Assembly: GCF_000017205.1 (NCBI RefSeq)
Contig: NC_009656.1
Location: forward strand, 4,778,001-4,842,000
Length of the DNA: 64,000 nucleotides
Origin: Pseudomonas paraeruginosa PA7
Lineage (GTDB): Bacteria; Pseudomonadota; Gammaproteobacteria; Pseudomonadales; Pseudomonadaceae
Direction: 5' to 3'
How positions within the stretch are numbered: the first letter of the stretch is position 1; the number at the start of each line of letters is the position of its first letter. Positions 29,997-40,200 of this stretch are shown one piece after another. A model generated the notes under the pieces. It saw nothing but the letters and a program-made list of their open reading frames with translations, ran no database searches and was not told where the DNA came from. The position numbers were made by a program, and so were the translations under genes.

Positions 29997-31217
29997 ATGA
30001 GCAGACCCCTGAGCATCGCCCTGATCAGCGAAACCTATCCGCCGGAAGTCAACGGCGTCGCCAACACCCTGGGACGCCTGCACGCCGGCCTCCAGCAGCT
30101 CGGCCACCGGGTCCAGGTGGTGCGCCCGCGCCAACCGGGCGACGATGGCCGGCGCAGCGATGCCGAGCTGCTGCTGACCCGCGGCTGGCCGCTGCCCGGC
30201 TACCCCGGCCTGCAATGGGGTATGTCGAGCCTGCACAAGCTGCTGCGCTGCTGGAAACGCCAGCGCCCCGACGTGCTTTACATCGCCACCGAAGGCCCGC
30301 TCGGCTTCTCCGCCCTGCGCGCCGCGCGGCGCCTGGGCATCCCGGCGGTCAGCGGCTTCCACACCAACTTCCAGCAGTACAGCGAGCACTACGGCTTCGG
30401 CCCGCTGACCCGGCTGGTCACCGGCTACCTGCGCTGGTTCCACAACCGCACGCAGATGACCCTGGTGCCCAGCGGCAGCCAGCGCATGGAATTGCAGCGG
30501 CGCGGTTTCGAACGCCTCAACCTGCTCTCGCGCGGGGTCGACAGCCAACTTTTCCACCCCTCCCGCCGCGATCCCGAGCTGCGCCGGCGCTGGGGCCTGG
30601 GCGAACAGGACATCGCCGTGCTGCACGTCGGCCGGCTGGCCGCGGAGAAGAACCTCGGCCTGCTCGGCGGCAGCTTCCGCGCGCTCTGTGCCGCCCATCC
30701 ACAGCTGAAGCTGCGCCTGGTGCTGGTGGGTGACGGGCCGGAACGCAAGCACCTCGAACGCGACCTGCCCGAAGCGCTGTTCTGCGGCGTGCAGCGCGGC
30801 GAGACCCTGGCCGCCCACTACGCCTCCGGCGACCTGTTCCTCTTCCCGAGCCTGTCGGAAACCTTCGGCAACGTGGTCCTCGAAGCCCAGGCCGCCGGCC
30901 TCGCGGTGGTGGCCTTCGACCAGGCGGCCGCCGGCCAGCACATCCGCCACGGGCACAACGGCGTGCTCGCCGCGCCGGGCGACAACGCCGGCTTCGTCGA
31001 AGTCGCCAGCTGGCTGCTGGGCGATCAGGAGCGCCTGCGCCGGGTCCGTCTCAACGCCCGCCAGCACGCCAGCCGGCAAGGCTGGGAGAGCATCGTCGAA
31101 CATTTCCAGAACTACCTGGAAGACGCCTGCGCCAGCCCGCTGCTCCAGCCCGCCCCGGCCAGGCCCGAGCGGCCGCCGGCGGAGGATGGCGGAGCCTTGC
31201 CGCGCAGCCGCGAGTGA
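29997..31217 (+). CDS. GT4-type glycosyltransferase
   Basis: The 406-residue protein is a GT-B fold glycosyltransferase of family 4. The N-terminal acceptor domain begins with IALISETYPPEVNGVANTLG (about residues 8-27); the C-terminal donor domain carries LHVGRLAAEKNLGLL and the EX7E motif in LSETFGNVVLEAQAAGLAVV (about 287-306). Members of this subgroup transfer a sugar to lipid acceptors, for example glucosyl or mannosyl diacylglycerol. In low phosphate P. aeruginosa replaces phospholipids with glycolipids, and the gene follows the phosphate-linked plcHR, so such a role is possible but not shown. PA0842. Confidence 0.85.
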   Translation: MSRPLSIALISETYPPEVNGVANTLGRLHAGLQQLGHRVQVVRPRQPGDDGRRSDAELLLTRGWPLPGYPGLQWGMSSLHKLLRCWKRQRPDVLYIATEGPLGFSALRAARRLGIPAVSGFHTNFQQYSEHYGFGPLTRLVTGYLRWFHNRTQMTLVPSGSQRMELQRRGFERLNLLSRGVDSQLFHPSRRDPELRRRWGLGEQDIAVLHVGRLAAEKNLGLLGGSFRALCAAHPQLKLRLVLVGDGPERKHLERDLPEALFCGVQRGETLAAHYASGDLFLFPSLSETFGNVVLEAQAAGLAVVAFDQAAAGQHIRHGHNGVLAAPGDNAGFVEVASWLLGDQERLRRVRLNARQHASRQGWESIVEHFQNYLEDACASPLLQPAPARPERPPAEDGGALPRSRE

Positions 31218-31220
31218 ACC

Positions 31221-32180
31221 TCAGGCAAAGGGTTTCGGCGCGGCGATGAAGCCCAGGCTCATCGCCCCGGCGCCCAGGTTGATGCCGCCGGTAGGGCTGA
31301 GCATGCCCAGGTGCAAGTGGATGTCGCGCTCGCGGCAGGCGTTCTCCAGCGCGGCGAAGCCCGGCAGGTCGCGCAGCGCGGTCGGATCGCCGGCATAGCT
31401 GAGACTCAGTTGCGGCGCCAGCAGCTCACCCGCCTGTACCCGCGCCAGGGCATAGCCGAGCAGCTTCTCCGCCGACTTCTCGAAGCTCGGCGAGAGCGCC
31501 ACCGGTTTGTCCTCGCCTTCGGCCAGGCTGAACACCGGCTTGACGTCGAGCAGCGAGCCCAACCCCAGCGCCGCGCCCTTGACCCGGTCGACGAAACCGC
31601 TGCGATCGCCCTTCTGGAAGCCGCGCCGGCGCAAGTGGCCGAGGTCGTCGGCGACCAGGTAGGTGCAGGTCTGCAGGCTGAGCTGCTCGAGGCGCGTGCG
31701 CAGCGCGTTGGGGTGGCAGCCCTGCGCCAGCAGGCGCGCAGCCTCGGCGGCCAGGCAGGCGATGCCGGCGAACACCGCGTGGCTGTCGAGCACGCGCAGG
31801 GTGAAGGGACCGGCGATGCCGGCCGCCTGGCGGCGCTCGTGGTAATGCTGGAGCAGGCCGAAGGAGGCCTGGGTGGCGTGCTCGAAGATCGGGCTGCGCA
31901 GGCTGTCGACGGTGAGGCAGACCACGTAGTCGAAGTCGGTCACCAGTTCGTCGAGGAACCATTGCTGCAACTCGGCAGCGGAGAGCGGCTGGCTGCCGTC
32001 CTTGCTGCCGACCCTGGGCAGGTGGTCGCGGTAGAAGCTCAGGGTGGTGTCGGGGTCGCGTCGATCGATGAGCCGCTGCTCGCCCAGGCGGATCCCGATC
32101 GGCATCACGCGGATGCCGTGGGCGGCGAGGAATTCGGGCGGCAGGTCGCAGGTCGCGTCGACCACCAGGCCGATACGCAT
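31221..32180 (-). CDS. DegV-family fatty-acid-binding protein
   Basis: The 319-residue protein matches the DegV family (members bind a fatty acid, and some supply acyl chains through FakA-like kinases). Family marks: IGLVVDATCDLPPEFLAAHGI at the N-terminus (about residues 3-23), the TSQPS-type loop replaced by KDGSQPLSAAELQQWF (about 58-73), and the C-terminal GGINLGAGAMSLGF. The start at MRIGLVVDATCD has AGAGGAG upstream (spacing 8). Convergent with the glycosyltransferase gene (3-base gap). PA0841 in PAO1; ligand unknown. Confidence 0.8.
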   Translation of the reverse strand: MRIGLVVDATCDLPPEFLAAHGIRVMPIGIRLGEQRLIDRRDPDTTLSFYRDHLPRVGSKDGSQPLSAAELQQWFLDELVTDFDYVVCLTVDSLRSPIFEHATQASFGLLQHYHERRQAAGIAGPFTLRVLDSHAVFAGIACLAAEAARLLAQGCHPNALRTRLEQLSLQTCTYLVADDLGHLRRRGFQKGDRSGFVDRVKGAALGLGSLLDVKPVFSLAEGEDKPVALSPSFEKSAEKLLGYALARVQAGELLAPQLSLSYAGDPTALRDLPGFAALENACRERDIHLHLGMLSPTGGINLGAGAMSLGFIAAPKPFA

Positions 32181-32303
32181 GGATTCGCTCCTCTGGCCGT
32201 TTCTCGGCCTATTGTTGTGTTGGCGGTCATACAATGCCCGTTTCGGACTTTGAAGTCAGCCGGCCGCACGGCGGGTTTTCGGAAAAAATCACGGGCATGA
32301 AAA

Positions 32304-32325
32304 ATCCCACCCCCAAGGGTGGGAT
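32304..32325 (-). terminator. Terminator of the OYE-family oxidoreductase gene
   Basis: ATCCCACCC and GGGTGGGAT form a perfect 9-bp stem with a CCAA loop; on the minus strand it is followed by TTTTTC-type sequence. It closes the transcript of the flavin oxidoreductase. Confidence 0.88.
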
Positions 32326-32370
32326 CTCCTTGCCGGCGCGGCGCCGGGCCGGTGCGCCGCGGACGCGGCC

Positions 32371-33483
32371 TCAGACCAGGCTGGCCAGGGCCTCGCGGCT
32401 GAACGGCTTGATGTCGCCGATACGCCCCTCGCGGACCTTCACCGCCCACTCCGGATCCACCAGCAGCGCGCGGCCCACCGCGACCAGGTCGAACTCGCCC
32501 TTGTCCAGGCGCTCCACTAGGCCGTCGATGCTCGCCGGCTGCGCCACCTCGTCGGTGTTGCCGAAGAATTGCAGGAACTCGCTGCCGTCCAGGCCGACGT
32601 TACCCACGGTAATGGTCGGCTTGCCGGTCAGCTCGCGGGTCCAGCCCGCCAGGTTGAGTTCCGAGCCTTCGAACTCGGCAATCCAGAAGCGACGGGTCGA
32701 GCAGTGGAAGATATCGACGCCGGCCTCCACCAGCGGCGCGAGGAACTCGCGCAGGCCCTCCGGGGTTTCCACCAGGCGCGCGGAATAGTCCTGCTGCTTC
32801 CATTGGGAGAAGCGGAAGATGATCGGGAAATCCGCGCCGACCGCCGCGCGCACCGCCCGTACCAGCTCGACGGCGAAGCGCGAGCGATTGGCCAGGCTGC
32901 CGCCGTACTCGTCGTCGCGCTGGTTGCTGCCTTCCCAGAAGAACTGGTCGATCAGGTAGCCGTGGGCGCCGTGGATCTCCACCCCGTCCATGCCGATCAC
33001 CTGGGCGTCGCGGGCGGCCTGGGCGAAGGCGGCGATGACCTCCTGGATGTCGGCCTTGCTCATGCCGTGGACCAGCACCTTGCCGTCCTTGGCCTTCTCC
33101 ATGGGGCCGTAGCCGGGCACGCTGGCGTCCGGCTCCACGCCCAGGCGGCGGACGCTGCCGACGTGCCAGAGTTGCGGAACGATGCGCCCGCCCTCGGCAT
33201 GCACCGCCTCGACCACCTGCTTCCAGCCGGCCAGGGCGTCCTCGCCATGGAAGCGCGGCACGTTCGGATAGCCGTTGGCGGCCTTGTGGCCGACCGTGGT
33301 GCCCTCGGTGACGATCAGGCCGACGCCGGCGGCGGCGCGCCGGCGGTAGTACTCGACGACCTTGGCGTTGGGTACGCCGCCGGGGGAAAAGCTGCGCGTC
33401 ATCGGCGCCATCACCACGCGGGTGGGCAGCTCCAGGGCGCCGAGGCGGAACGGTTGGAACAGGGCTTCTACGGGGGCACTCAT
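32371..33483 (-). CDS. Old yellow enzyme family NADH:flavin oxidoreductase
   Basis: The 370-residue FMN-dependent ene-reductase has a TIM-barrel with the usual landmarks: LPTRVVMAPMTRSFSPGGVP (about residues 18-37), QLWHVGSVRR, GVEIHGAHGYLIDQFFW with the substrate-binding His pair (about 176-192), GGSLANRSRF, and FDLVAVGRALLVDPEWA near the C-terminus. Enzymes of this type reduce activated alkenes and electrophilic compounds. The TetR gene 40 bases upstream on the same strand suggests electrophile-inducible control as in nemR-nemA pairs. PA0840. Confidence 0.88.
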   Translation of the reverse strand: MSAPVEALFQPFRLGALELPTRVVMAPMTRSFSPGGVPNAKVVEYYRRRAAAGVGLIVTEGTTVGHKAANGYPNVPRFHGEDALAGWKQVVEAVHAEGGRIVPQLWHVGSVRRLGVEPDASVPGYGPMEKAKDGKVLVHGMSKADIQEVIAAFAQAARDAQVIGMDGVEIHGAHGYLIDQFFWEGSNQRDDEYGGSLANRSRFAVELVRAVRAAVGADFPIIFRFSQWKQQDYSARLVETPEGLREFLAPLVEAGVDIFHCSTRRFWIAEFEGSELNLAGWTRELTGKPTITVGNVGLDGSEFLQFFGNTDEVAQPASIDGLVERLDKGEFDLVAVGRALLVDPEWAVKVREGRIGDIKPFSREALASLV

Positions 33484-33523
33484 GGACGGACTCCTAAGGG
33501 GGAATGGGCGGGTCGGGCAGGTA

Positions 33524-34114
33524 TCAGGCACGGAGCAGCAGCTCCAGGCGCGACATGAAAGCGTTCAGCGGAGCGAGGCCGGCGCCGACCTTGAAGCGCG
33601 CCAGGGCGCCCTGCCAGGCGCAGCCGATGAAGCCGGCCAGGCTCGCGCAGTCCTCGTCGGCGGCCAGTTCGCCGGCCGCGCGCGCCTGCTCCAGGCAGTC
33701 CTGGAGGATTCGCGCGGAAGCCTGCAGGATCGACTCGACCCTGGCCGCGATCGGCGGCGACAGCTCGGCCATCTCGAAGCTCAGGCTGCCGATGAAGCAG
33801 TGGTATTCGGGCTTTTCCTGGCGGGCGAAGTGCTCCAGCAGCTCGCCGTAGTAGCGCAGCACCCGCTCGCGCGGGCTGAAGCGGCTATCGCCGAGGGCCT
33901 GGGCGTAGCGCGCCAGGCGCGGCGCGTAGACGTGTTCCAGGGCCTGCTCGGCGAAGGCTTCCTTGCTGTCGAAGTAGTGATAGAAGGAGCCCTTGGGAAT
34001 GCGCGCGGCCTGGACGATCTCCAGCACCCCGGTACCGTGGTAGCCGCGCCGGGTCATGACCTCGGAGCCCTTGGCCAGGATCAGTTCGCGCTTGTCGAGT
34101 CGGTTGCTGTTCAT
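33524..34114 (-). CDS. TetR-family repressor
   Basis: The 196-residue protein has an N-terminal TetR helix-turn-helix (RELILAKGSEVMTRRGYHGTGVLEIVQAA..PKGSFYHYFDSKEAFAEQAL, about residues 8-57) and a helical ligand domain with four cysteines (about residues 99, 125, 150, 163), which could sense electrophiles. It lies upstream of and on the same strand as an OYE oxidoreductase gene, a NemR-like arrangement. An inverted repeat covers the region just before its start codon, indicating self-repression. PA0839. Confidence 0.87.
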   Translation of the reverse strand: MNSNRLDKRELILAKGSEVMTRRGYHGTGVLEIVQAARIPKGSFYHYFDSKEAFAEQALEHVYAPRLARYAQALGDSRFSPRERVLRYYGELLEHFARQEKPEYHCFIGSLSFEMAELSPPIAARVESILQASARILQDCLEQARAAGELAADEDCASLAGFIGCAWQGALARFKVGAGLAPLNAFMSRLELLLRA

Positions 34115-34115
34115 G

Positions 34116-34146
34116 GAGCGAGAGAATATGACCGGTCGTCTCGCTC
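34116..34146. promoter_or_regulatory. Inverted-repeat operator of the TetR-OYE pair
   Basis: GAGCGAGA and TCTCGCTC flank a central GACCGGTC palindrome, giving a nested dyad immediately upstream of the TetR start codon. The position is right for autoregulation. Inferred from symmetry and position only. Confidence 0.55.
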
Positions 34147-34248
34147 GCCCAGCACTATCAACGACAGTGATCAGGCATCACAGGCCGGGGCTTGTCGCGC
34201 CGCGTTCGGGAGGGAAAGGCGCCGGCGGGAGGCCTCCCGCCGGGCCAA

Positions 34249-34731
34249 TCAGCCCAGGGCCTTCTCGATGGCCTGCACCAGGGCCGGGTCGTCCGGCGCG
34301 GTGCGTGGGCTGAAGCGCGCCAGCACGCGGCCATCGGGGCCGAGGAGGAATTTTTCGAAGTTCCAGGTGATGTCGCCGGGAAACTCCGCGCCCTCGCCCG
34401 CCAGCAGGCGATAGAGCGGGTGCCGCGCACTGCCGTTGACCTCGACCTTGGCGCTCATCGGGAAGCTGACGCCATAGTTCAGGCTACAGAAGGACTGGAT
34501 CTCCGCCTCGCTGCCCGGCTCCTGGCCGGCGAACTGGTTGCAGGGGATGCCGAGCACCGCGAAACCGCGCTCGCGGTAGGTCTGGTAGAGGTTCTCCAGG
34601 CCGGCGTACTGCGGCGTCAGGCCGCATTTGGAGGCGACATTGACCACCAGCAGCACCTTGCCCTTGAACGGGGAAAGCGGCAGGTCCTGTCCATCCAACC
34701 CCTGCAGGGTGAGATCGTGAAAGGCACTCAT
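34249..34731 (-). CDS. Glutathione peroxidase
   Basis: A thiol peroxidase of 160 residues. The peroxidatic Cys is in NVASKCGLTPQY (about residues 30-41), the glutamine of the active site is in IPCNQFAGQEPG (about 68-79) and the tryptophan in ITWNFEKFLLG (about 133-143), so the Cys-Gln-Trp catalytic set is complete. As a Cys-type enzyme with an additional Cys near residue 89 it more likely uses thioredoxin than glutathione. The start was placed at MSAFHDLTLQ. PA0838 in PAO1. Confidence 0.9.
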   Translation of the reverse strand: MSAFHDLTLQGLDGQDLPLSPFKGKVLLVVNVASKCGLTPQYAGLENLYQTYRERGFAVLGIPCNQFAGQEPGSEAEIQSFCSLNYGVSFPMSAKVEVNGSARHPLYRLLAGEGAEFPGDITWNFEKFLLGPDGRVLARFSPRTAPDDPALVQAIEKALG

Positions 34732-34846
34732 GACGTACTCCTTGCGCATTCAGCGACACAACGTGCCAAGCCCCGCAGCGGACGGGATTCCCGGCTGCGG
34801 CGCAACCCCGGGGGACGGGGTGGAGAGCCCAGGCATGGCGCATGAC

Positions 34847-34874
34847 GCGAAAGGCGCCCAAAGGCGCCTTTCGC
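34847..34874 (-). terminator. Hairpin after slyD
   Basis: GCGAAAGGCGCC and GGCGCCTTTCGC form a perfect 12-bp stem with a four-base loop, 64 bases after the slyD stop. T residues lie inside the stem rather than after it, so it may act as a terminator in either direction with moderate efficiency. Confidence 0.6.
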
Positions 34875-34937
34875 AGTATCAGCTTAGCAGTTCCGCCGCT
34901 GGACGGCCCAGGCCATCAATCGGCGAACGACAGCCGA

Positions 34938-35423
34938 TCAGTGGTGATGACCACCCTCGCCATGGATGTGGCCATGGGCGATTTCCTCGGCGTTGGCGTC
35001 GCGCACGTCGACCACCTTGACCTTGAAGTTCAGGCGCTGGCCGGCCAGCGGGTGGTTGCCGTCGACGGTCACGTCGTCGCCGTCGATGTCGCGGATGGTG
35101 ACGATCTGCATGCCGCCGTCCGGCGCCGAGGCATGGAACTGCATGCCCACTTCCAGCTCGTCGACGCCCTCGAACATCTCGCGGGTCAGGGTCGCGACCA
35201 GCTCGGCGCTGTACTCGCCATAGGCATCTTCCGGCTCGATGGCGACGCTCAGCTCGTCACCGACGTTCTTGCCTTCCAGGGCCTTCTCCAGACCGACGAT
35301 GATGTTGCCGGCACCGTGCAGGTAAACCAGCGGCGCGCCACCTGCGGAACTGTCGATGACATCCCCGGCGTCGTTGGTCAGGGTATAGTCGATGGAAACC
35401 GCCTTGTTGGCCGCGATCTGCAT
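34938..35423 (-). CDS. slyD: SlyD-type FKBP peptidyl-prolyl isomerase
   Basis: Cytoplasmic proline isomerase and chaperone with a metal-binding tail, involved in nickel delivery. The 161-residue product has the FKBP core (SIDYTLTNDAGDVIDSS, LVYLHGAGNIIVGLEKAL), the inserted IF chaperone flap (about residues 70-125) and a short C-terminal histidine-rich tail (HGHIHGEGGHHH) that can bind Ni or Zn; the tail is much shorter than in E. coli SlyD and lacks its cysteines. The start was placed at MQIAANKAVS. PA0837. Confidence 0.92.
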   Translation of the reverse strand: MQIAANKAVSIDYTLTNDAGDVIDSSAGGAPLVYLHGAGNIIVGLEKALEGKNVGDELSVAIEPEDAYGEYSAELVATLTREMFEGVDELEVGMQFHASAPDGGMQIVTIRDIDGDDVTVDGNHPLAGQRLNFKVKVVDVRDANAEEIAHGHIHGEGGHHH

Positions 35424-35511
35424 GGTACGAAACCTTTTCGATAAAGAAGATGAATGCGCAAGTGTACGCATCAATAGCCCCGAAAGCGACCGCGCCCCGG
35501 ATGAACGGGAC

Positions 35512-35729
35512 GTGCGAACGCCGTCGCGGGTGATTGATTTTCATCAGGACGAGGAAGGCCATTGGGTGGCAGTCTTGTCCTGTGGCCATACTCAGCACCT
35601 GCGCCACCAACCGCCCTGGCAGTCGCGCGCCTGGGTCCTGGACGAAAACGCGCGGCACAGACAGCTCGGCCGCCCCTTTCGCTGCGGCTGGTGTGCCCGG
35701 GAACAAGAAGAGCAGACCAAGGAGCAGTG

Positions 35730-35730
<1 letters not shown>
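35512..35730 (+). CDS. DUF3565-domain small protein
   Basis: A 72-residue protein (GTG start) with the DUF3565 pattern: [20 protein letters not shown] followed by [17 protein letters not shown] and a C-terminal FRCGWCARE, i.e. conserved His and a CxxC that may bind metal. The coding frame stays open upstream to an ATG at 35422, but homologues begin near this GTG, and the longer form would overlap slyD. Its TGA overlaps the ackA ATG by one base, so the two are translationally coupled. Function unknown. Confidence 0.65.
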
Positions 35731-36914
<1,184 letters not shown>

Positions 36915-36975
36915 ACGGGACCGGAGCCCCCGCCCACCCGGCGGCGCGGCCCAACGCACGGCTTAAGGAGCCCAG

Positions 36976-39090
36976 ATGCATACCTTCTTCATCGCCCCGA
37001 CCGGTTTCGGCGTCGGCCTCACCTCGATCAGCCTCGGCCTGCTCCGCGCCCTCGAGCGCGCCGGGCTGAAGGTCGGCTTCTTCAAACCCATCGCCCAGCT
37101 GCATCCCGGCGACCTCGGCCCGGAGCGCTCCAGCGAACTGGTGGCGCGCACCCACGGCCTGGACACGCCGAAACCGCTGCCGCTGGCGCAGGTCGAGCGG
37201 ATGCTCGGCGACGGCCAGCTGGACGAACTGCTCGAAGAGATCATCAGCCTCTACCAGCGCGCCGCCGCCGACAAGGACGTGGTGATCGTCGAAGGCATGG
37301 TGCCGACCCGCCACGCCAGCTATGCCGCGCGGGTCAACTTCCACCTGGCGAAGAGCCTCGACGCCGAGGTGATCCTGGTCTCGGCGCCGGAGAACGAGAC
37401 CCTCACCGAACTCACCGACCGCATCGAGATCCAGGCCCAGCTGTTCGGCGGCCCGCGCGACCCGAAGGTGCTCGGGGTGATCCTCAACAAGGTCCGCGGC
37501 GAGGCCGACGCGGCCAGCGCCGAGGACGGCGTCGCCGACTTCGCCCGGCGCCTGACCGAACACTCGCCGCTGCTGCGCGACGACTTCCGCCTGATCGGTT
37601 GCATCCCCTGGCAGGACGAGCTCAACGCCGCGCGCACTCGCGACATCGCCGACCTGCTCAGCGCGCGGGTGATCAACGCCGGCGACTACGAACAGCGCCG
37701 GGTGCAGAAGATCGTGCTGTGCGCCCGCGCCGTGCCCAACACCGTGCAGTTGCTCAAGCCCGGCGTGCTGGTGGTGACCCCCGGCGACCGCGACGACATC
37801 ATCCTCGCCGCCAGCCTGGCCTCGATGAACGGCGTGCCGCTGGCCGGACTGCTGCTGTGCAGCGACTTCCCGCCCGACCCGCGGATCATGGAACTCTGCC
37901 GTGGCGCCCTGCAGGGCGGCCTGCCGGTGCTGTCGGTGGCCACCGGCTCCTACGACACGGCGACCAACCTGAACCGGATGAACAAGGAAATCCCGGTGGA
38001 CGACCGCGAGCGCGCCGAGCGGGTCACCGAGTTCGTCGCCGGGCACATCGACTTCGAATGGCTCAAGCAGCGCTGCGGCACGCCGCGCGAGCTACGCCTG
38101 TCGCCGCCGGCGTTCCGCTACCAGGTGGTGCAGCGCGCGCAGAAGGCCGGCAAGCGCATCGTCCTGCCCGAGGGCAGCGAGCCGCGCACCGTGCAGGCCG
38201 CGGCGATCTGCCAGGCGCGCGGGATCGCCCGCTGCGTGCTGCTGGCCAAGCCGGAAGAGGTCCGGGCGGTGGCCCAGGCCCAGGGCATCGTGCTGCCGGA
38301 AGGGCTGGAGATCATCGATCCGGACCTGGTCCGGCAGCGCTACGTCGAGCCGATGGTCGAGCTGCGCAAGGGCAAGGGGCTGAACGCGCCGATGGCGGAG
38401 CAGCAACTGGAGGACAGCGTGGTCCTGGCGACCATGATGCTCGCCCTCGACGAGGTCGACGGCCTGGTCTCCGGCGCCATCCACACCACCGCCAGCACCA
38501 TCCGCCCGGCGCTGCAACTGATCAAGACCGCGCCCGGCTACAACCTGGTGTCGTCAGTGTTTTTCATGTTGTTACCGGACCAGGTGCTGGTCTACGGCGA
38601 TTGCGCGGTGAATCCCGATCCTTCGGCCAGTGACCTGGCCGAGATCGCCGTGCAGAGTGCCGCGTCGGCGCAGGCTTTCGGCATCCCGGCACGGGTCGCG
38701 ATGATCAGCTACTCCACCGGCGACTCCGGTTCCGGCGTCGATGTCGACAAGGTCCGCGAGGCCACCCGCCTGGCGCGCGAGCAGCGACCCGACCTGTTGA
38801 TCGACGGACCCTTGCAGTATGATGCCGCCGCCATCGCCAGCGTCGGCCGCCAGAAGGCGCCGAACAGCCCGGTGGCCGGGCAGGCCACGGTGTTCATCTT
38901 CCCCGACCTGAACACCGGCAACACGACCTACAAGGCAGTGCAGCGCAGCGCCGATTGCGTCAGCGTCGGGCCGATGCTGCAAGGCCTGCGCAAACCGGTG
39001 AACGACCTGTCGCGCGGCGCGCTGGTGGAAGACATCGTCTACACCATCGCCCTCACCGCCATCCAGGCGGACGCCCAGGCGCCGGCCTGA
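36976..39090 (+). CDS. pta: Phosphate acetyltransferase, long form
   Basis: Pta converts acetyl-CoA and phosphate to acetyl phosphate and CoA. The 704-residue long form has an N-terminal P-loop-like (AAA_26/DRTGG) region starting TFFIAPTGFGVGLTSISLGL (about residues 3-22), a DRTGG domain (about 215-330) and the C-terminal PTA_PTB catalytic domain (about 380-695) with RIVLPEGSEPRTVQAA, VDGLVSGAIHTTAST and SYSTGDSGSG. Operon with ackA. AAGGAG stands 6 bases before the start. PA0835. Confidence 0.96.
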   Translation: MHTFFIAPTGFGVGLTSISLGLLRALERAGLKVGFFKPIAQLHPGDLGPERSSELVARTHGLDTPKPLPLAQVERMLGDGQLDELLEEIISLYQRAAADKDVVIVEGMVPTRHASYAARVNFHLAKSLDAEVILVSAPENETLTELTDRIEIQAQLFGGPRDPKVLGVILNKVRGEADAASAEDGVADFARRLTEHSPLLRDDFRLIGCIPWQDELNAARTRDIADLLSARVINAGDYEQRRVQKIVLCARAVPNTVQLLKPGVLVVTPGDRDDIILAASLASMNGVPLAGLLLCSDFPPDPRIMELCRGALQGGLPVLSVATGSYDTATNLNRMNKEIPVDDRERAERVTEFVAGHIDFEWLKQRCGTPRELRLSPPAFRYQVVQRAQKAGKRIVLPEGSEPRTVQAAAICQARGIARCVLLAKPEEVRAVAQAQGIVLPEGLEIIDPDLVRQRYVEPMVELRKGKGLNAPMAEQQLEDSVVLATMMLALDEVDGLVSGAIHTTASTIRPALQLIKTAPGYNLVSSVFFMLLPDQVLVYGDCAVNPDPSASDLAEIAVQSAASAQAFGIPARVAMISYSTGDSGSGVDVDKVREATRLAREQRPDLLIDGPLQYDAAAIASVGRQKAPNSPVAGQATVFIFPDLNTGNTTYKAVQRSADCVSVGPMLQGLRKPVNDLSRGALVEDIVYTIALTAIQADAQAPA

Positions 39091-39096
39091 GGGAAC

Positions 39097-39113
39097 GCCG
39101 CCCAATGGGCGGC
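39097..39113 (+). terminator. Hairpin after pta
   Basis: GCCGCCC and GGGCGGC form a 7-bp stem with an AAT loop 6 bases after the pta stop. No T-run follows; a second GC-rich hairpin lies at 39175-39196. Either may end the ackA-pta message. Confidence 0.45.
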
Positions 39114-39216
39114 ACTGGCTTCGGCCAGGCACGAGGATGTGCCATGTGAACGGCGGGATCACGCCCCGCTCCACGCGCCCGGCCCTGGCCGGGCGCCTAC
39201 GTACAAGGACTCCTCG

Positions 39217-40131
39217 ATGCTTTCGTTTCTCCCCCATTTCCTGCGCGGCTCGCTGGCCGGCCTGCTGCTGGTGGCCAGCACCCTGTGCTGGGCCTGCCTG
39301 CTGTTCGGCATGACCCTGGTCAAGCTGCTGCTGCCGTTCGCCGCCGCCCAGCGCCTGTGCAGCAAGATCATGAGCCTGATCGCCGAAGGCTGGATCGCCT
39401 GCAACAAGGGCTGGATGAACCTGGTCCAGCGCACCCGCTGGAACGTCCAGGGCCTGCAGGGGCTGGAGTACCAGCATTCCTACCTGGTCACCAGCAACCA
39501 CCAGAGCTGGGTCGACATCCTCGTCCTGCAATACCAGTTGAACCGGCGCATCCCGCTGCTGCGCTTCTTCCTCAAGCAGGAACTGATCTGGGTGCCGATC
39601 ATCGGCCTGTGCTGGTGGGCCCTCGATTTCCCCTTCATGAAGCGCTACAGCAAGGCCTACCTGGCCAGGCACCCGGAAAAGAAAGGCCAGGACCTGGCGA
39701 CCACGCGCAAGGCCTGCGCCAAGTTCAGCCGCATCCCGGTGGCGGTGTTCAACTTCCTCGAAGGCACCCGCTTCACCCGCGCCAAGCACGACGAGCAGCA
39801 GTCGCCGTTCCGCCACCTGCTCAAGCCCAAGGCCGGCGGCATCGCCTTCGTCCTCGACGCCATGGGCGAGCAGTTGAAGACCCTGGTCAACGTGACCATC
39901 CACTACCCGGACGGCAGCCCGACCTTCTGGTGCCTGCTTTCCGGACGCCTGAAGGAGGTCGTGGTGCGCTTCGAGGAACTGGAAATCCCGCGCCAGTTCG
40001 TCGGCAAGAGCTACGACCAGGACGCCGCCTACCGCGCGGAGTTCCAGCAATGGGTCAACCAGCTGTGGGAGCGCAAGGACCAGTTGCTCGACAGCCTGCA
40101 CCGCGAGTTTCCCGGTAACGCCAAGGCGTAG
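39217..40131 (+). CDS. PlsC-family acyltransferase (YihG-like)
   Basis: Membrane-bound 1-acylglycerol-3-phosphate acyltransferase family protein of 304 residues. An N-terminal membrane segment (about residues 12-50) precedes the HX4D catalytic motif TSNHQSWVDILVLQ (about 89-102) and the second motif FNFLEGTRFTRAKHD (about 180-194). E. coli YihG/YihG-like enzymes act as a second LPA acyltransferase. The start at MLSFLPHF has AAGGACTCC upstream. It lies downstream of pta on the same strand. PA0834. Confidence 0.87.
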   Translation: MLSFLPHFLRGSLAGLLLVASTLCWACLLFGMTLVKLLLPFAAAQRLCSKIMSLIAEGWIACNKGWMNLVQRTRWNVQGLQGLEYQHSYLVTSNHQSWVDILVLQYQLNRRIPLLRFFLKQELIWVPIIGLCWWALDFPFMKRYSKAYLARHPEKKGQDLATTRKACAKFSRIPVAVFNFLEGTRFTRAKHDEQQSPFRHLLKPKAGGIAFVLDAMGEQLKTLVNVTIHYPDGSPTFWCLLSGRLKEVVVRFEELEIPRQFVGKSYDQDAAYRAEFQQWVNQLWERKDQLLDSLHREFPGNAKA

Positions 40132-40157
40132 GACGAAGAGCGCCTACCAGCGCCCAT

Positions 40158-40187
40158 GAAAAAGCCCGCCGAATGGCGGGCTTTTTC
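40158..40187. terminator. Bidirectional terminator between the acyltransferase and OmpA-like genes
   Basis: GCCCGCC and GGCGGGC form the core of a stem flanked by AAAAA on one side and TTTTT on the other, with a GAAT loop. It can serve both converging genes. Confidence 0.93.
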
Positions 40188-40200
40188 GTCCAGGCCGCGA

